NCBI GenBank assembly: GCA_965284315.1
Contig: OZ260072.1
Span: 372,001 to 436,000, forward strand
Direction: 5' to 3'
Source of the DNA: PCRC01 sp017848435
GTDB taxonomy: Bacteria; Pseudomonadota; Gammaproteobacteria; Burkholderiales; Burkholderiaceae_C
DNA length: 64,000 nucleotides
The position numbers and the translations under genes are program-made. Under the pieces are notes generated by a model that saw only the letters and a list, made by a program, of their open reading frames with translations, made no database searches and was not told the DNA's origin. Shown in pieces: positions 46,673-55,622 of the stretch. Each line of letters starts with the position of its first letter. Positions within the stretch are counted from its first letter, which is position 1.

Positions 46673-48715
46673 TCAGAATGACGCCTGCAGACCCACTTTC
46701 AGGCCCCGTCCCGGCAGCGGCGACTTGCCCGGCGCGGTCTGCGTCAGGATGGAACTGGCGCTGTAGGCCAGCTGGTTTGTCAGGTTGTCGAGCCGGGCAA
46801 ACCACAGCAGGTGGCTCGGGCCCGCTTTTGCTTTGTACGTCACGGCGGCGTTGAGCAGGGTGTAGCCGCCGGTGGGCTGCTCGCCGTCAGGCACCCGGTT
46901 TTGGTCGGTGGCGCGGGTCACGCCCATGCGACCGCCCCAGGGGCCGCTGGCCACCACCAACGCCGTGCCCAGCCGCACCGGCGCGATGCGCGGCAAGGGC
47001 TGGCCGGTGTTGGCGTTGGTGGCGCGCACCAGGTCGCCGCTGAGTTCCAGGTCCACCGTGGCGGCGCTTTGCAGCAGCCGCACGCTGCCGCTGGCCTCCA
47101 GACCGCGAAAACGCGCTGGCACGCCCTGGTAGGCGAACTCGGGCAAGGCGTCGGCCGGGTTGGCCGGGTTCACTTCGCCGTCCGCGCCACGGGTGTTGCC
47201 AGTGGCTTCCAGGCTAATGAAGTTCTTGAAGCGGTTGGCAAAGGCGTTCACGGCAAACCGGTTGGGGCCAGACTTCCACGCCACACCCAGGTCGAGGTTG
47301 GTGGATTTTTCCTTGCCCAGGGCGCTGTTGCCCAGCTCGTAGGCGGCGGTGGCGATGTGCGGGCCGTTGGCAAACAGTTCGTAGTCTTTCGGTGCCCGCT
47401 CGGTGGATGCCAGGTTGGCGGTGACGTCCCACGCGGGCGACAGTTTGACCAGCGCACCCAGCGCAAAACTGCGCGGGTTGAACTGCCGGCCGCCGACCTC
47501 GAAGCGGTCCAGCGCCGGGTTGCCGAGCGACGCCACGCGGACCGACTCGGCCCGTGCGCCAAAACTCAGCTTGCCCCAGCCGGTGGCCAGTTCCTCGTGC
47601 GCAAACAGCGCGCGCTGCCGGGTGCGCGAGAACGGCGCGAAGGCCTCTTCGCCGTCGGCGCCAAAACGGTTGTTGTCAATCTGCAGGCCCAGCACACCCT
47701 CAAGCGCGCCCCACTGGGCCTGCCGCGCCTCCAGGCGCAGGTCGTTGCCACGGTTGGTGAACAGCGTGCCCAGTTCGGCGCCTTCAAACTCGCCGTGGCG
47801 GTAGTCGGTGTGGCTGCCCTGCAGCTTGACCGACTGGAACGGCCCACTCAGGCCCCGCAGCTCGCCCTGCAGCGCGGTGCGGCGGCTTTTCAGGTTGATG
47901 GTGACCTCGTCTTCGGCCACCGTGCCGTAGACGCTGTTGAAGCTGCTGGTGGAGAGGCCCAAATAGCCTTTGTCGAACAGCAGCGTGCCGCCCACCGCGA
48001 GGCCGTCGCTGTCGGCGGCGGAGTTGCAGATGCGGCGTGCCAGCGACGGCGAGCCCGGTTTGGTGCAGACCAGGTCCACCGGGGCGCGGGTGTCGTCGGT
48101 GGCGCGCTTGAAGGCGTCCACGTGCAGGTTGAATTTGTCGGTGCCGGTTTCCAGCAGCGCACTGCCACCGCGTTCGCGCTCGGCCCCGCCGTAGCGCAGC
48201 TGCGCCCGTCCGGTGACGCCGCCTTCAGCGCCAAACAGCGGCTCGCCGTGGATGCGGTGGTCGATCACATTCACCACCCCGCCCACGGCGCTGCCGCCGT
48301 ACTGCAGCGCGCCGGGGCCGCGCAGCACCTCCACCCGCTCCACCACCAGCGGGTCCACCGGCACCGCGTGGTCAAAGCTCAGGCCGGAGGCGTCGATGCT
48401 GGCGCCGCTGTTTTGCAGGATGCGGATGCGGTCGCCGTCCAGCCCACGGATGATGGGCCGGCTGGCGTTCGGGCCAAAGTAGGTGCTGGAGATGCCGGGC
48501 AGGCCGTCCAGCGTTTCACCCAGGGTGGTTTTCTGGCGCAGCAGCAGCGCGTCGCCGCTGAGCTGGGTGGCCGGGGCGATCAGCTCGGTGCTGCCAAGCG
48601 GGTTGCCGGTGACGGTGATTTCAGGCAGCGCGGCACCAGGTTGGGCCAACGCCGGGCCGCACGCGGCCGAGAACACGGCAGCGCCCAAAGCGCCGCGGGA
48701 AAAAATGGGGTTCAT
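46673..48715 (-). CDS. TonB-dependent receptor (zinc receptor ZnuD-like)
   Basis: 680 residues with a signal peptide. The plug domain has ITVTGNPLGSTELI, LDGLPGISSTYFGPNASRP followed by IIRGLDGDRIRIL, and VERVEVLRGPGALQYGGSA. The barrel follows and ends in the C-terminal motif GLKVGLQASF. The plug wording matches the ZnuD branch (zinc and possibly copper or haem). The extra Cys pair in the first extracellular loops (DLVCTKPG, RRICNSAAD) is a notable feature. It takes up a metal complex across the outer membrane with TonB-ExbBD energy. The upstream genes make up a putative zinc ABC system. Confidence 0.88.
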   Translation of the reverse strand: MNPIFSRGALGAAVFSAACGPALAQPGAALPEITVTGNPLGSTELIAPATQLSGDALLLRQKTTLGETLDGLPGISSTYFGPNASRPIIRGLDGDRIRILQNSGASIDASGLSFDHAVPVDPLVVERVEVLRGPGALQYGGSAVGGVVNVIDHRIHGEPLFGAEGGVTGRAQLRYGGAERERGGSALLETGTDKFNLHVDAFKRATDDTRAPVDLVCTKPGSPSLARRICNSAADSDGLAVGGTLLFDKGYLGLSTSSFNSVYGTVAEDEVTINLKSRRTALQGELRGLSGPFQSVKLQGSHTDYRHGEFEGAELGTLFTNRGNDLRLEARQAQWGALEGVLGLQIDNNRFGADGEEAFAPFSRTRQRALFAHEELATGWGKLSFGARAESVRVASLGNPALDRFEVGGRQFNPRSFALGALVKLSPAWDVTANLASTERAPKDYELFANGPHIATAAYELGNSALGKEKSTNLDLGVAWKSGPNRFAVNAFANRFKNFISLEATGNTRGADGEVNPANPADALPEFAYQGVPARFRGLEASGSVRLLQSAATVDLELSGDLVRATNANTGQPLPRIAPVRLGTALVVASGPWGGRMGVTRATDQNRVPDGEQPTGGYTLLNAAVTYKAKAGPSHLLWFARLDNLTNQLAYSASSILTQTAPGKSPLPGRGLKVGLQASF

Positions 48716-48789
48716 GAACAAGTCCGTTGAATCAATAACGCCACCCCGCACACCAGCTCGGTGGTGCGCGGGGCGTTGCAAAAGGGGAT

Positions 48790-49185
48790 TCAGCGGAAGT
48801 TGGGCGGGCCGCGCGCGTCGAACAGCGCGGCCCAACGGGCGGTGGCTTCACCGGTGAAGCGGTGCAGCGCCCAGCTGCTCAGCACCACCGGCAGCGCCAG
48901 TGCCGGGAGCGTGGGCAAGGCGTCGCAGTGGCCGGCAGCGTCGAGCAAACGGCAGTCGGCGCCGGGGCTGTGGCTGTCGAACAGGTCGGCCAGCACGCCG
49001 TGCGCATGGGCATCCTCATGCGGGTGCGCGTGGTCGTGCGCCGCCGCCAGCGTGTGCACACCCGGTGCGTGCACCACGCCGTGCACCTGCGCATAGCCCT
49101 GCCACAGCACCAGGCTCAGCGCCCAGGCGAGCCACAGCGCGAGCGCGGGCAGGCGCAGCGGTGTGGACTTTGGGCGGGTGTGCAT
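48790..49185 (-). CDS. Small His-rich membrane/exported protein (DUF2946-like)
   Basis: 131 residues. A hydrophobic N-terminal segment (LRLPALALWLAWALSLVLW) precedes a His-rich part (HTLAAAHDHAHPHEDAHAHG) and a second region with GADCRLLDAAGHCDALP, then another hydrophobic stretch. It resembles DUF2946-type proteins often encoded with TonB receptors and metal uptake genes, but the family call is tentative. The composition suggests zinc or copper binding in the periplasm. It lies 74 bp upstream of the receptor and 20 bp downstream of the DUF3299 gene. Confidence 0.7.
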   Translation of the reverse strand: MHTRPKSTPLRLPALALWLAWALSLVLWQGYAQVHGVVHAPGVHTLAAAHDHAHPHEDAHAHGVLADLFDSHSPGADCRLLDAAGHCDALPTLPALALPVVLSSWALHRFTGEATARWAALFDARGPPNFR

Positions 49186-49205
49186 GGACCGTGGATGTTA
49201 AAGCG

Positions 49206-49799
49206 TCAGCGGGCGTTCACCGCGTCGGTGATGCGGTAGTACAGGCCTTGCGGGTCGTCGGCCAGCACCGCGAATTCGCCCTCCACCACCACCGGCTCCA
49301 GCGAGTAGCGGATCGGCGTTTTGGTGCGCACCTCGACCATGCTCTCCGGCCCGCCAGGCAGGCAGAACGAGCAGCTCATGGGCACCGAGGTCAGCAAAAA
49401 GTGGCGCTGCTTTTCGCCCGGCTCCAGCGGCATCATGAAGCCCTGCACCCGCTGGGTCTTGCGGTTCAGCGCCAGCACCGGCGCGGTGAATTCCGGCAGG
49501 ATGCGGTTCTTCACCACCTTGGTTTTCACCGTGGTCAGGGTGGACCAGGGCACCACGTCGGCCCGCTCGGGCAGCGGCGCAAACGGGCTGTTGGGGCTGT
49601 GCACACCGGGGCCGGTGCCGGCCACGCCGTCGATGCTGCCTAGCGGTGGGGTGACCACGTTGCCACCGTTGGCGGCCGCAGTGGGTTTGGCATTTTTCAC
49701 CGCACCCGGAGGCACAGGCGAGCTGAGCTGGGCCAGCGCCGGACCGGCCAGTGCCAGGGCCAGCAGCGGTGCCAGGGTGTGAACAGACAAGCGTGTCAT
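49206..49799 (-). CDS. DUF3299 domain protein of zinc-uptake locus
   Basis: 197 residues with a signal peptide (HTLAPLLALALAGPALA). The DUF3299 core reads LNRKTQRVQGFMMPLEPGEK and HFLLTSVPMSCSFCLPGGPE, with a C-x-x-C pair. Proteins of this family accompany an ABC ATPase and an FtsX-like permease in zinc-starvation operons such as PA4063-PA4066 of Pseudomonas aeruginosa; their role is unclear. The start at 49799 opens into the signal peptide. A small Cys/His protein gene lies 18 bp upstream. Confidence 0.85.
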   Translation of the reverse strand: MTRLSVHTLAPLLALALAGPALAQLSSPVPPGAVKNAKPTAAANGGNVVTPPLGSIDGVAGTGPGVHSPNSPFAPLPERADVVPWSTLTTVKTKVVKNRILPEFTAPVLALNRKTQRVQGFMMPLEPGEKQRHFLLTSVPMSCSFCLPGGPESMVEVRTKTPIRYSLEPVVVEGEFAVLADDPQGLYYRITDAVNAR

Positions 49800-49817
49800 G
49801 GGGGGGCTCCGTGGGGT

Positions 49818-50072
49818 TCAATGCTCGTGGCGCATGCCGCAGTATTTGCCAATTCCCAAGCCCTTGCAGGCGGCTTGCAGTTGTTTGCCGCAATCGTCGT
49901 GCTTTTTGCCAGCGGCCAGGCACTGGGCGGCGGCCTCGTGTGCGGCGGCCATGGCGCGGTGGCGTTCAATGTCTTTTTGCGTGTCAACGTCCAGCGCAGC
50001 CCAGGCCGAAGACACTCCTAAAAGAAGAGCAAACAATGCAGGTTTTACTGAGGCTGAACGGTGATTTGGCAT
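49818..50072 (-). CDS. Small exported Cys/His protein
   Basis: 84 residues with a signal peptide (VKPALFALLLGVSSAWA). The mature part is helical with AAAQCLAAGKKHDDCGKQLQ, AACKGLGIGKYCGMRHEH: four Cys and several His in helix-like spacing, ending in a His-rich tail. It probably binds a metal in the periplasm. No family is recognised. It sits in the operon between the permease and the DUF3299 gene. Confidence 0.72.
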   Translation of the reverse strand: MPNHRSASVKPALFALLLGVSSAWAALDVDTQKDIERHRAMAAAHEAAAQCLAAGKKHDDCGKQLQAACKGLGIGKYCGMRHEH

Positions 50073-50124
50073 AAAAAATCTCGCAAAAGGTCAAAAACGG
50101 GGCAAAACTTGGCCTGGGAGGCGT

Positions 50125-51339
50125 TCAAACCGGGTTCAACAGCTCGGCCACGTCCACCCGGTAGGCCTGCCAAGCGGGCAGCAGCGCCGCCAGCGTGGCC
50201 ACACCGAAGGCCCACACCGGCACCCACAACTCGTCGGCCAGCAGCAGCGCGCCGGTGAGGCCCATGGCCTGGTCACTTGGAATCAACCAGCCTAGCAGGC
50301 TTGTCAAGCCATGGCCCAGCGCAAGCCCCAGCACGGTGGCCAGCAGCGCCAGCCACCACGCCTCGGCCAGCAGCAGCGCGGCCACGCGCCGGGGTGGCGC
50401 GCCCAGCATGCGCAGCATGGCGAGGTCGGCCCGGCGCTCATGCACCGCGTGCCACAGCGCAATGAACACGCTCAGCGACGCCACCGCCAGCAGCACCGCG
50501 CCAAAGCCGCGCAGCAAGTCACTGCCCACGCCCACCAGCCGCAGCAGGCGGGTGATTTCCACGGCCGGGGCGGCGGCCTGCATCGGCGTGGTGGTGTTCA
50601 CAAAACGCGGGAAGCTCACCGCCGCCAGCGGGCTTTTGTAGCGGATCAGCGCCAGCGTGACCTCGCGCTCGGCGGCCAGCGCGGCGCGGTCTTCGTCGTC
50701 TTGTGCCATGTCGCCTTCGTGCACCGCCCAGACGGACTCCAGGCTGGTCAGTACCAACCGGTCCAGCACACAGCCGCAGGGCGCCAGCACGCCGCTCACC
50801 GTGTAGGGCTGGTTCCCATGCAGGTGCCCGCCACCGCCAAGGCCATGGGAGCCGACGAACTGATCGCCCACCTTCAAGGCCGATGCGCCGTTTTTGGCCT
50901 GCGCCACGTGTGCCCCCAGCACCGCCTGCAGCGGCGCGGCCCACAGCCCGCCCTGCACCAAGGTGGCGCCGTAGTGCTGCACGTAAGCCGGCGTGGTGCC
51001 GACGATGCGGTGACCACGCCAGCTGTCGCCCAGGCTGAGGGGGATGAGTTCGGCCACCTGCGGGTGGGCCTGCAGCGCCTTCACGTCGGCCAGCGCGATG
51101 TTGCCGGGCGGCACGTCGAGGTGGAACACGCCGGCCAGGATGAGCTGCAGCGGGCTGCCCTTGGCGCCCACCACCACGTCGATGCCGGCGAGGTCGCGCT
51201 CGAAGGCGCGGTCCACCTGCGCGCGGGTCAGCAGCACCACGGTGATGGAGGCCAGCGCCAACGCCAGCAGCAGCACATTGAGGCCAGCCGCCAGCGGCCG
51301 GGAAGCCAGGTACTTCCATGACAGCGCTACGGTATTCAT
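50125..51339 (-). CDS. FtsX-like ABC transporter permease
   Basis: 404 residues from the chosen ATG. MacB/FtsX-type permease: an N-terminal transmembrane segment (LNVLLLALALASITVVLL), a large periplasmic domain (VVVGAKGSPLQLILAGVFHL), and three C-terminal transmembrane segments with ERRADLAMLRMLGAPPRRVA. The permease with VVGAKGSPLQLIL wording matches the type next to DUF3299 proteins. It works with the ATPase that follows upstream. The start codon lies inside repeat copy C, whose CATAGC gives GCTATG on the minus strand; the ribosome binding site is poor. Confidence 0.88.
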   Translation of the reverse strand: MNTVALSWKYLASRPLAAGLNVLLLALALASITVVLLTRAQVDRAFERDLAGIDVVVGAKGSPLQLILAGVFHLDVPPGNIALADVKALQAHPQVAELIPLSLGDSWRGHRIVGTTPAYVQHYGATLVQGGLWAAPLQAVLGAHVAQAKNGASALKVGDQFVGSHGLGGGGHLHGNQPYTVSGVLAPCGCVLDRLVLTSLESVWAVHEGDMAQDDEDRAALAAEREVTLALIRYKSPLAAVSFPRFVNTTTPMQAAAPAVEITRLLRLVGVGSDLLRGFGAVLLAVASLSVFIALWHAVHERRADLAMLRMLGAPPRRVAALLLAEAWWLALLATVLGLALGHGLTSLLGWLIPSDQAMGLTGALLLADELWVPVWAFGVATLAALLPAWQAYRVDVAELLNPV

Positions 51340-51393
51340 AGCTGAACCACCAGTTTTCACTAAGGCTCCCTGCCGATTTGGCTTGAAACTCCC
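51335..51393. repeat. Dispersed intergenic repeat, copy C
   Basis: TTCATAGCTGAACCACC, AGTTTTCACTAAGGC, TGCCGATTTGGCTTGAAA: the clearest copy of the four-copy family. It fills the space between the ABC ATPase and permease genes. It supplies the last codons and stop of the ATPase and the start codon of the permease. Confidence 0.7.
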
Positions 51394-52040
51394 GCTGTGG
51401 AGACGGTTTCAAGCTGCACCACAGCCGCGTCAGGCCACGCCCGCAGCACCCGTGCGTCGTGGGTGGCCACCACCAGCGTGGCGCCGCAGCGCTGGGCGGT
51501 GGTGTGCAGCAGCGCCAGACTGGCGGCGGCGGCGGTGTCGTCCAGGCTGGCGGTGGGTTCGTCGGCCAGCAGCACACGGGGGCGGCGCAGCACCGCGCGG
51601 GCCAGCGCCACCCGCTGCGCCTGCCCGCCCGAGAGCGCGTGCGGCTTGCGCTGGGCCAGCGCAGAGAGGCCGAGTGCGGCCAGCGTGTCGGCAATGGCTT
51701 GCGGGTCCACCGGCTGGCCGGCGGCGTAGAAGGCCAGCGCTAGGTTGTCTTGCACGGTCAGCGCCTCGCTCAAATGCAGCCGCTGGGGCAGCAGGCCCAC
51801 AGCGTTGGCGCGCCAGGCGTCGCGCGCGGCCGGGGGCACATCGCCCAGCGGCTGGCCAGCCACCGTCACGTCCCCGCTGGTGGCGCTGCGCAGGCCGGCC
51901 ACCAGCGCCAGCCAGGTGGATTTGCCGCTGCCGGAGTTGCCACGCAGCAGCAGCGTGCCGCCCTGGGGCACGGCCACGTCGGGAAAGGCCAGCGCCGGGC
52001 CATCGGCATAGCGGTAGGCCAGCGCGCGGGTCGAGATCAA
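51360..52040 (-). CDS. ABC transporter ATP-binding protein of the zinc-uptake locus
   Basis: 226 residues. LolD/MacB-type ATPase: Walker A LLRGNSGSGKSTWLALVAGL, signature HALSGGQAQRVALARAVL, Walker B VLLADEPTASLDD, H-loop VVATHDARVL. It pairs with the FtsX-like permease downstream. The C-terminal residues (AGVSSQIGREP) are read from repeat copy C. The start codon is GTG or ATG near 52040 (MISTRALAYRYADGPAL). It begins 16 bp after the msrA stop in the same direction, so it may be transcribed from the msrA promoter. Confidence 0.9.
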   Translation of the reverse strand: MISTRALAYRYADGPALAFPDVAVPQGGTLLLRGNSGSGKSTWLALVAGLRSATSGDVTVAGQPLGDVPPAARDAWRANAVGLLPQRLHLSEALTVQDNLALAFYAAGQPVDPQAIADTLAALGLSALAQRKPHALSGGQAQRVALARAVLRRPRVLLADEPTASLDDTAAAASLALLHTTAQRCGATLVVATHDARVLRAWPDAAVVQLETVSTAGVSSQIGREP

Positions 52041-52056
52041 ACCGGTGGCTCCAGGC

Positions 52057-52593
52057 TCAGGCCTTCACGCGGTCGGCAAAGGTCTTTTTGAACTTGGCGA
52101 CCTTGGGGCCGGCCACCGCCACGCAGTAGCCCTGGTAGGGGTTGCGCTCGAAGAAGTCCTGGTGGTAGTCCTCAGCAGCGGTGTAGTTTTGCAAAGCGCA
52201 CACTTCGGTGACGATGGGGCGGCCATACACCTTGCTGGCGTCCAGCTCGCGCACAAAGGCCTCGGCCTCGGCCAGTTGCTCGGGCGTGGTGGTGTAGATG
52301 CCGCTGCGGTACTGGGTGCCGGCGTCGTTGCCCTGGCGGTTCAGGGTGGTCGGGTCGTGCACCAGGTAAAAAATTTCCAGCAACTCGCGCAGGGTGATTT
52401 GCGTGGTGTCGTATTCCAGCTTCACCACCTCGTTGTGCCCGGTGGTGCCGCTGCAAACCTGCTCGTAGGTGGGGTTTTGTGTGTGGCCGTTGGCATAGCC
52501 CGACTCCACGTCGGTCACGCCGCGCACCTTGACGAACACCGCTTCGGTGCACCAGAAGCAGCCGCCGCCGAGAATGATGGTTTCTGTTGTCAT
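52057..52593 (-). CDS. msrA: Peptide methionine sulfoxide reductase MsrA
   Basis: 178 residues. MsrA reduces the S-isomer of methionine sulfoxide. The catalytic Cys motif GGGCFWCTEAVF is at the N-terminus, followed by GVTDVESGYANG, the EVVKLEYDTTQIT region and AGTQYRSGIY. There is one more Cys near the C-terminus (QGYCVAV) that can resolve the disulfide, together with ALQNYTAAEDYHQDFFE. The start at 52593 has AGGTCATTCAC upstream. The metal-uptake genes follow in the same direction. Confidence 0.95.
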   Translation of the reverse strand: MTTETIILGGGCFWCTEAVFVKVRGVTDVESGYANGHTQNPTYEQVCSGTTGHNEVVKLEYDTTQITLRELLEIFYLVHDPTTLNRQGNDAGTQYRSGIYTTTPEQLAEAEAFVRELDASKVYGRPIVTEVCALQNYTAAEDYHQDFFERNPYQGYCVAVAGPKVAKFKKTFADRVKA

Positions 52594-52678
52594 GTGAATG
52601 ACCTCCGTTCAATACCCGCCTGATTACACTCGAAACACACATGGCCATACCGCGCCAAGGACACCCCAAGGACCCCGC

Positions 52679-53875
52679 ATGAAAGCCAAATTCAACTGGG
52701 AAGACCCGTTTTTGCTGTCGCAACAGCTCAGCGACGACGAGCGCGCCATTGCCGAAGCCGCACACACCTTTTGCCAAGACAAGCTGCAACCCCGCGTTTT
52801 GATGGCCGCACGGCATGAAAAGTTCGACCGAGACATCATGAACGAGGCCGGGGCCATGGGTTTCCTCGGCTCCACCATCGAAGGCTACGGCTGCGCCGGC
52901 CTGGGTTACGTGGCCTACGGCCTGATTGCCCGCGAGGTGGAGCGGGTGGACAGCGGCTACCGCAGCGCCATCAGCGTGCAAAGCTCACTGGTCATGCATC
53001 CCATCAACGCCTATGGCAGCGAAGCGCAGAAACAGAAGTATTTGCCCAAGCTCGCCACCGGCGAATGGGTAGGCTGCTTCGGTTTGACCGAACCCAACCA
53101 CGGCTCAGACCCCGGCAGCATGCTGACGCGGGCCAAGCCGGTGGACGGCGGTTACCAGCTCAAGGGTGCCAAGATGTGGATCACCAACAGCCCGATTGCC
53201 GACATCTTTGTGGTGTGGGCCAAGCTGGCCGACCCTGACGGCAAAGTGGGCGGGCAAGAGTGCATCCGCGGCTTTGTGCTGGAAAAAGGCATGAAGGGCC
53301 TGAGCGCGCCCAAGATCGAAGGCAAGATGAGTTTGCGCGCCAGCATCACCGGCGAAATTGTGATGGACGACGTGTTTGTGCCCGAAGCCAACCTGCTGCC
53401 CAACGTGGCCGGCTTGAAAGGCCCGTTTGGCTGCCTCAACAAAGCCCGCTACGGCATAGCCTGGGGCGCGCTGGGCGCGGCCGAAGACTGCTGGCACCGT
53501 GCCCGCCAGTACACCCTGGACCGCATCCAGTTTGGCCGCCCACTGGCGCAAACCCAGCTGATCCAGAAAAAACTGGCCGACATGCAAACCGAAATCGCGC
53601 TGGGCCTGCAAGGCTGCCTGCGCGTGGGCCGCCTGATGGACGAAGGCCAGGACCAGCCCGAGATGGTGAGCCTGATCAAACGCAACAGCTGCGGCAAAGC
53701 GCTGGACATTGCCCGCCTGGCCCGCGACATGCACGGCGGCAACGGCATCCACGACGAATACCATGTGATCCGCCACATGATCAACCTGGAAACCGTGAAC
53801 ACCTACGAAGGCACACACGATGTGCATGCGCTGATTCTGGGAAGGGCGCAGACGGGGTTGCAGGCGTTTTATTGA
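52679..53875 (+). CDS. gcdH: Glutaryl-CoA dehydrogenase
   Basis: 398 residues. An acyl-CoA dehydrogenase of the glutaryl-CoA type, which oxidises and decarboxylates glutaryl-CoA to crotonyl-CoA in lysine and tryptophan breakdown. The N-terminal FNWEDPFLLSQQLSDDER is typical. FAD-binding and substrate motifs: GCFGLTEPNHGSDPGSM, KMWITNSPIADIFVVWAK, and the catalytic Glu in VNTYEGTHDVHALILGRA. The start at 52679 follows CAAGGACCCCGC. Electrons would go to ETF. Monocistronic; the AT-rich island begins just downstream. Confidence 0.93.
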   Translation: MKAKFNWEDPFLLSQQLSDDERAIAEAAHTFCQDKLQPRVLMAARHEKFDRDIMNEAGAMGFLGSTIEGYGCAGLGYVAYGLIAREVERVDSGYRSAISVQSSLVMHPINAYGSEAQKQKYLPKLATGEWVGCFGLTEPNHGSDPGSMLTRAKPVDGGYQLKGAKMWITNSPIADIFVVWAKLADPDGKVGGQECIRGFVLEKGMKGLSAPKIEGKMSLRASITGEIVMDDVFVPEANLLPNVAGLKGPFGCLNKARYGIAWGALGAAEDCWHRARQYTLDRIQFGRPLAQTQLIQKKLADMQTEIALGLQGCLRVGRLMDEGQDQPEMVSLIKRNSCGKALDIARLARDMHGGNGIHDEYHVIRHMINLETVNTYEGTHDVHALILGRAQTGLQAFY

Positions 53876-54064
53876 GGCTGAGAAAAGTCTTGGAAACGCC
53901 TCTCCAGTTGGATTCAATAAACTGAATAAGTTATTATTCTATTGATCCAAACTTGATAGCCTGCATAGATTGTGAAACGACCAATTAAGATGGGGCATTT
54001 ACTCAATAAAAATGAATGAATTCACGAATCGATATCGTATGTCTATCGACTCCACCGATTGACC

Positions 54065-54562
54065 TCATTGAACACTCCACTCTAAACCTTGCATTTTAGA
54101 CATGGAGACAACTTTGACATGTCGGTCAACTGCCGCTAATCGTTGCTTGAGTTTTTGCTTAATATCCGCTGGATCGATGACCAGCTTGTGTCTTGCGGGG
54201 AGTTCGAGGTGAGCGACTACTCTAAAATCGTCACAATCGAGAATGCTAGCGGCCAGTGCCCGTTCAGCCGGATCGCTTGCACGATATTTGGCTGGAAGCA
54301 TTGCGGCTAAAGTCATCAACACCTTTTCTGCGATCGAATCTGCCAAACCTTTAGGTTTGATGGTGTCTGGATGTCGATAGTCTTTCACCTCTATAAAGTA
54401 GGCTATTCCGTTGAGATCCTTGACAAGTAAGTCCACTGCCTTAATGCCATTCATTTGCTTGGAAAAATGCTTCCGATAAAAGGTTCCATCATCAAATTTC
54501 TCTGCCTGCCATCCATCCGGGAAGGTGAAGGTTAGATTATCAACTTGTCTAGTAAATGGCAT
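54065..54562 (-). CDS. Small protein with PD-(D/E)XK-like motif, partner of AAA ATPase
   Basis: 165 residues, not recognised as a named family. Residues 38-64 hold NGIKAVDLLVK and AYFIEVKDYRH, placing Asp44, Glu58 and Lys60 as in the D-x13-E-x-K core of PD-(D/E)XK nucleases. The remainder is alpha/beta, with a Lys/Arg-rich later part (KQKLKQRLAAVDRHVKVVSM). It follows the ATPase gene by 8 bp with an AAGG site overlapping the upstream stop, so the two are translated together. The DNA is AT-rich relative to both flanks. A nuclease effector is inferred, not shown. Confidence 0.68.
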   Translation of the reverse strand: MPFTRQVDNLTFTFPDGWQAEKFDDGTFYRKHFSKQMNGIKAVDLLVKDLNGIAYFIEVKDYRHPDTIKPKGLADSIAEKVLMTLAAMLPAKYRASDPAERALAASILDCDDFRVVAHLELPARHKLVIDPADIKQKLKQRLAAVDRHVKVVSMSKMQGLEWSVQ

Positions 54563-54570
54563 CCTAAACC

Positions 54571-55608
54571 TTATAGCTCCATATATCGATCAGATTGAGA
54601 GAGGCTTTCCTCTAATGATGCAATAGAGCCAATCTCATTCAAATCATCTGACTGATGTAAGGCTACACCATCCTCTTCAAAACTCAAACCAAAATAACGA
54701 ATAACAAGTGCTTTTTTTTCATCTTTTTGATTTGATAAAATTTCAAATTCACGCAATAAAAATAGACTGTGAGTAGCAATGAATACTTGAATTCCTTGTG
54801 CCGCCAAATGAACTATACTTTGCGCAAGAATTTTAATCAACTTAGGATTTAGATTTGTTTCAGGCTCATCCCAAAACAAGTATCCTTTGTCAAGTAGAAC
54901 GCCCGTGTTAATGAGGCGAGCAAGCATGGCAAATTTTCGCAGTCCTTCGGCGACCAAAGGCATCTCCATACGCCCCTCTCCTGTCACTCTGAGATAAAAG
55001 CGACCACTAGGTGCATCCATTTCCACCTTACCCCCTAACGCATCCTCCAGTGGTTTCAACAGTTGGGCTGCACGTGCCTCTCTTGGCCCTTTCACTGAAG
55101 GCGCACCTAGTAATGACACGGTGTCACGCCAAGTTTCCTCAAATTCAAGGTGATAGTTGTCGTAGAGGTTTAGAAACCAAGGGCAGAGTGTCACTAACTC
55201 ACGCGTTGGCAAATAAACTGGAGACTGAGTCAGTACAACATCTGGAGCTTGCAGAACATCAACTTGTGATTTAGCGTTTGTCGCGAAGCCAATTGCACTG
55301 CTTTGCTTGCTTTGCTTCATGCTTAGTCGAATTTCGCATCGGTCACGCCCCTGCTTGCGTTTAACCAAACGCCCCAAAGATTCAGGTCGCATCACCCTAG
55401 AAAGCTTTTCGGCATAGGCCTTTTCCAAGTTAGTCTTGGTCAGGTCTTCGGAGCGGCCAGACTGCACCTTGAGCATGGAATACAGCGATTTAAGAACATG
55501 AGACTTCCCCAATCCGTTTTCGCCAACGATGACATTCAATCCATCCACAAAGTGCCAAGTGCTGTTCGGCACGGTAGTCAAACTTTGGAATGAGGCTGTT
55601 TTAAGCAT
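54571..55608 (-). CDS. AAA/ABC-type ATPase (OLD/AAA_15-like)
   Basis: 345 residues. An SMC/ABC-like ATPase without transmembrane segments: Walker A VIVGENGLGKSHVLKSLYSM at about residue 26, a region with LVAEGLRKFAMLARLI where the ABC signature would be, Walker B and D-loop GYLFWDEPETNLNPKLIKIL, and the switch His in VFIATHSLFLL. This set is seen in OLD-family nucleases, PARIS AriA, Septu PtuA and many defence ATPases. No Toprim or HNH domain is fused. GAAGGAA lies upstream of the ATG. It is the first of a two-gene unit in an AT-rich island. Confidence 0.82.
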   Translation of the reverse strand: MLKTASFQSLTTVPNSTWHFVDGLNVIVGENGLGKSHVLKSLYSMLKVQSGRSEDLTKTNLEKAYAEKLSRVMRPESLGRLVKRKQGRDRCEIRLSMKQSKQSSAIGFATNAKSQVDVLQAPDVVLTQSPVYLPTRELVTLCPWFLNLYDNYHLEFEETWRDTVSLLGAPSVKGPREARAAQLLKPLEDALGGKVEMDAPSGRFYLRVTGEGRMEMPLVAEGLRKFAMLARLINTGVLLDKGYLFWDEPETNLNPKLIKILAQSIVHLAAQGIQVFIATHSLFLLREFEILSNQKDEKKALVIRYFGLSFEEDGVALHQSDDLNEIGSIASLEESLSQSDRYMEL

Positions 55609-55622
55609 GAGTATTCCTTCAC

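Noticed and set aside
53876..54064. Attachment site or integrase remnant at the border of the AT-rich island
   Set aside because: No tRNA, direct repeat pair or integrase-like frame could be found; only AT-rich non-coding sequence with a short inverted repeat is seen.
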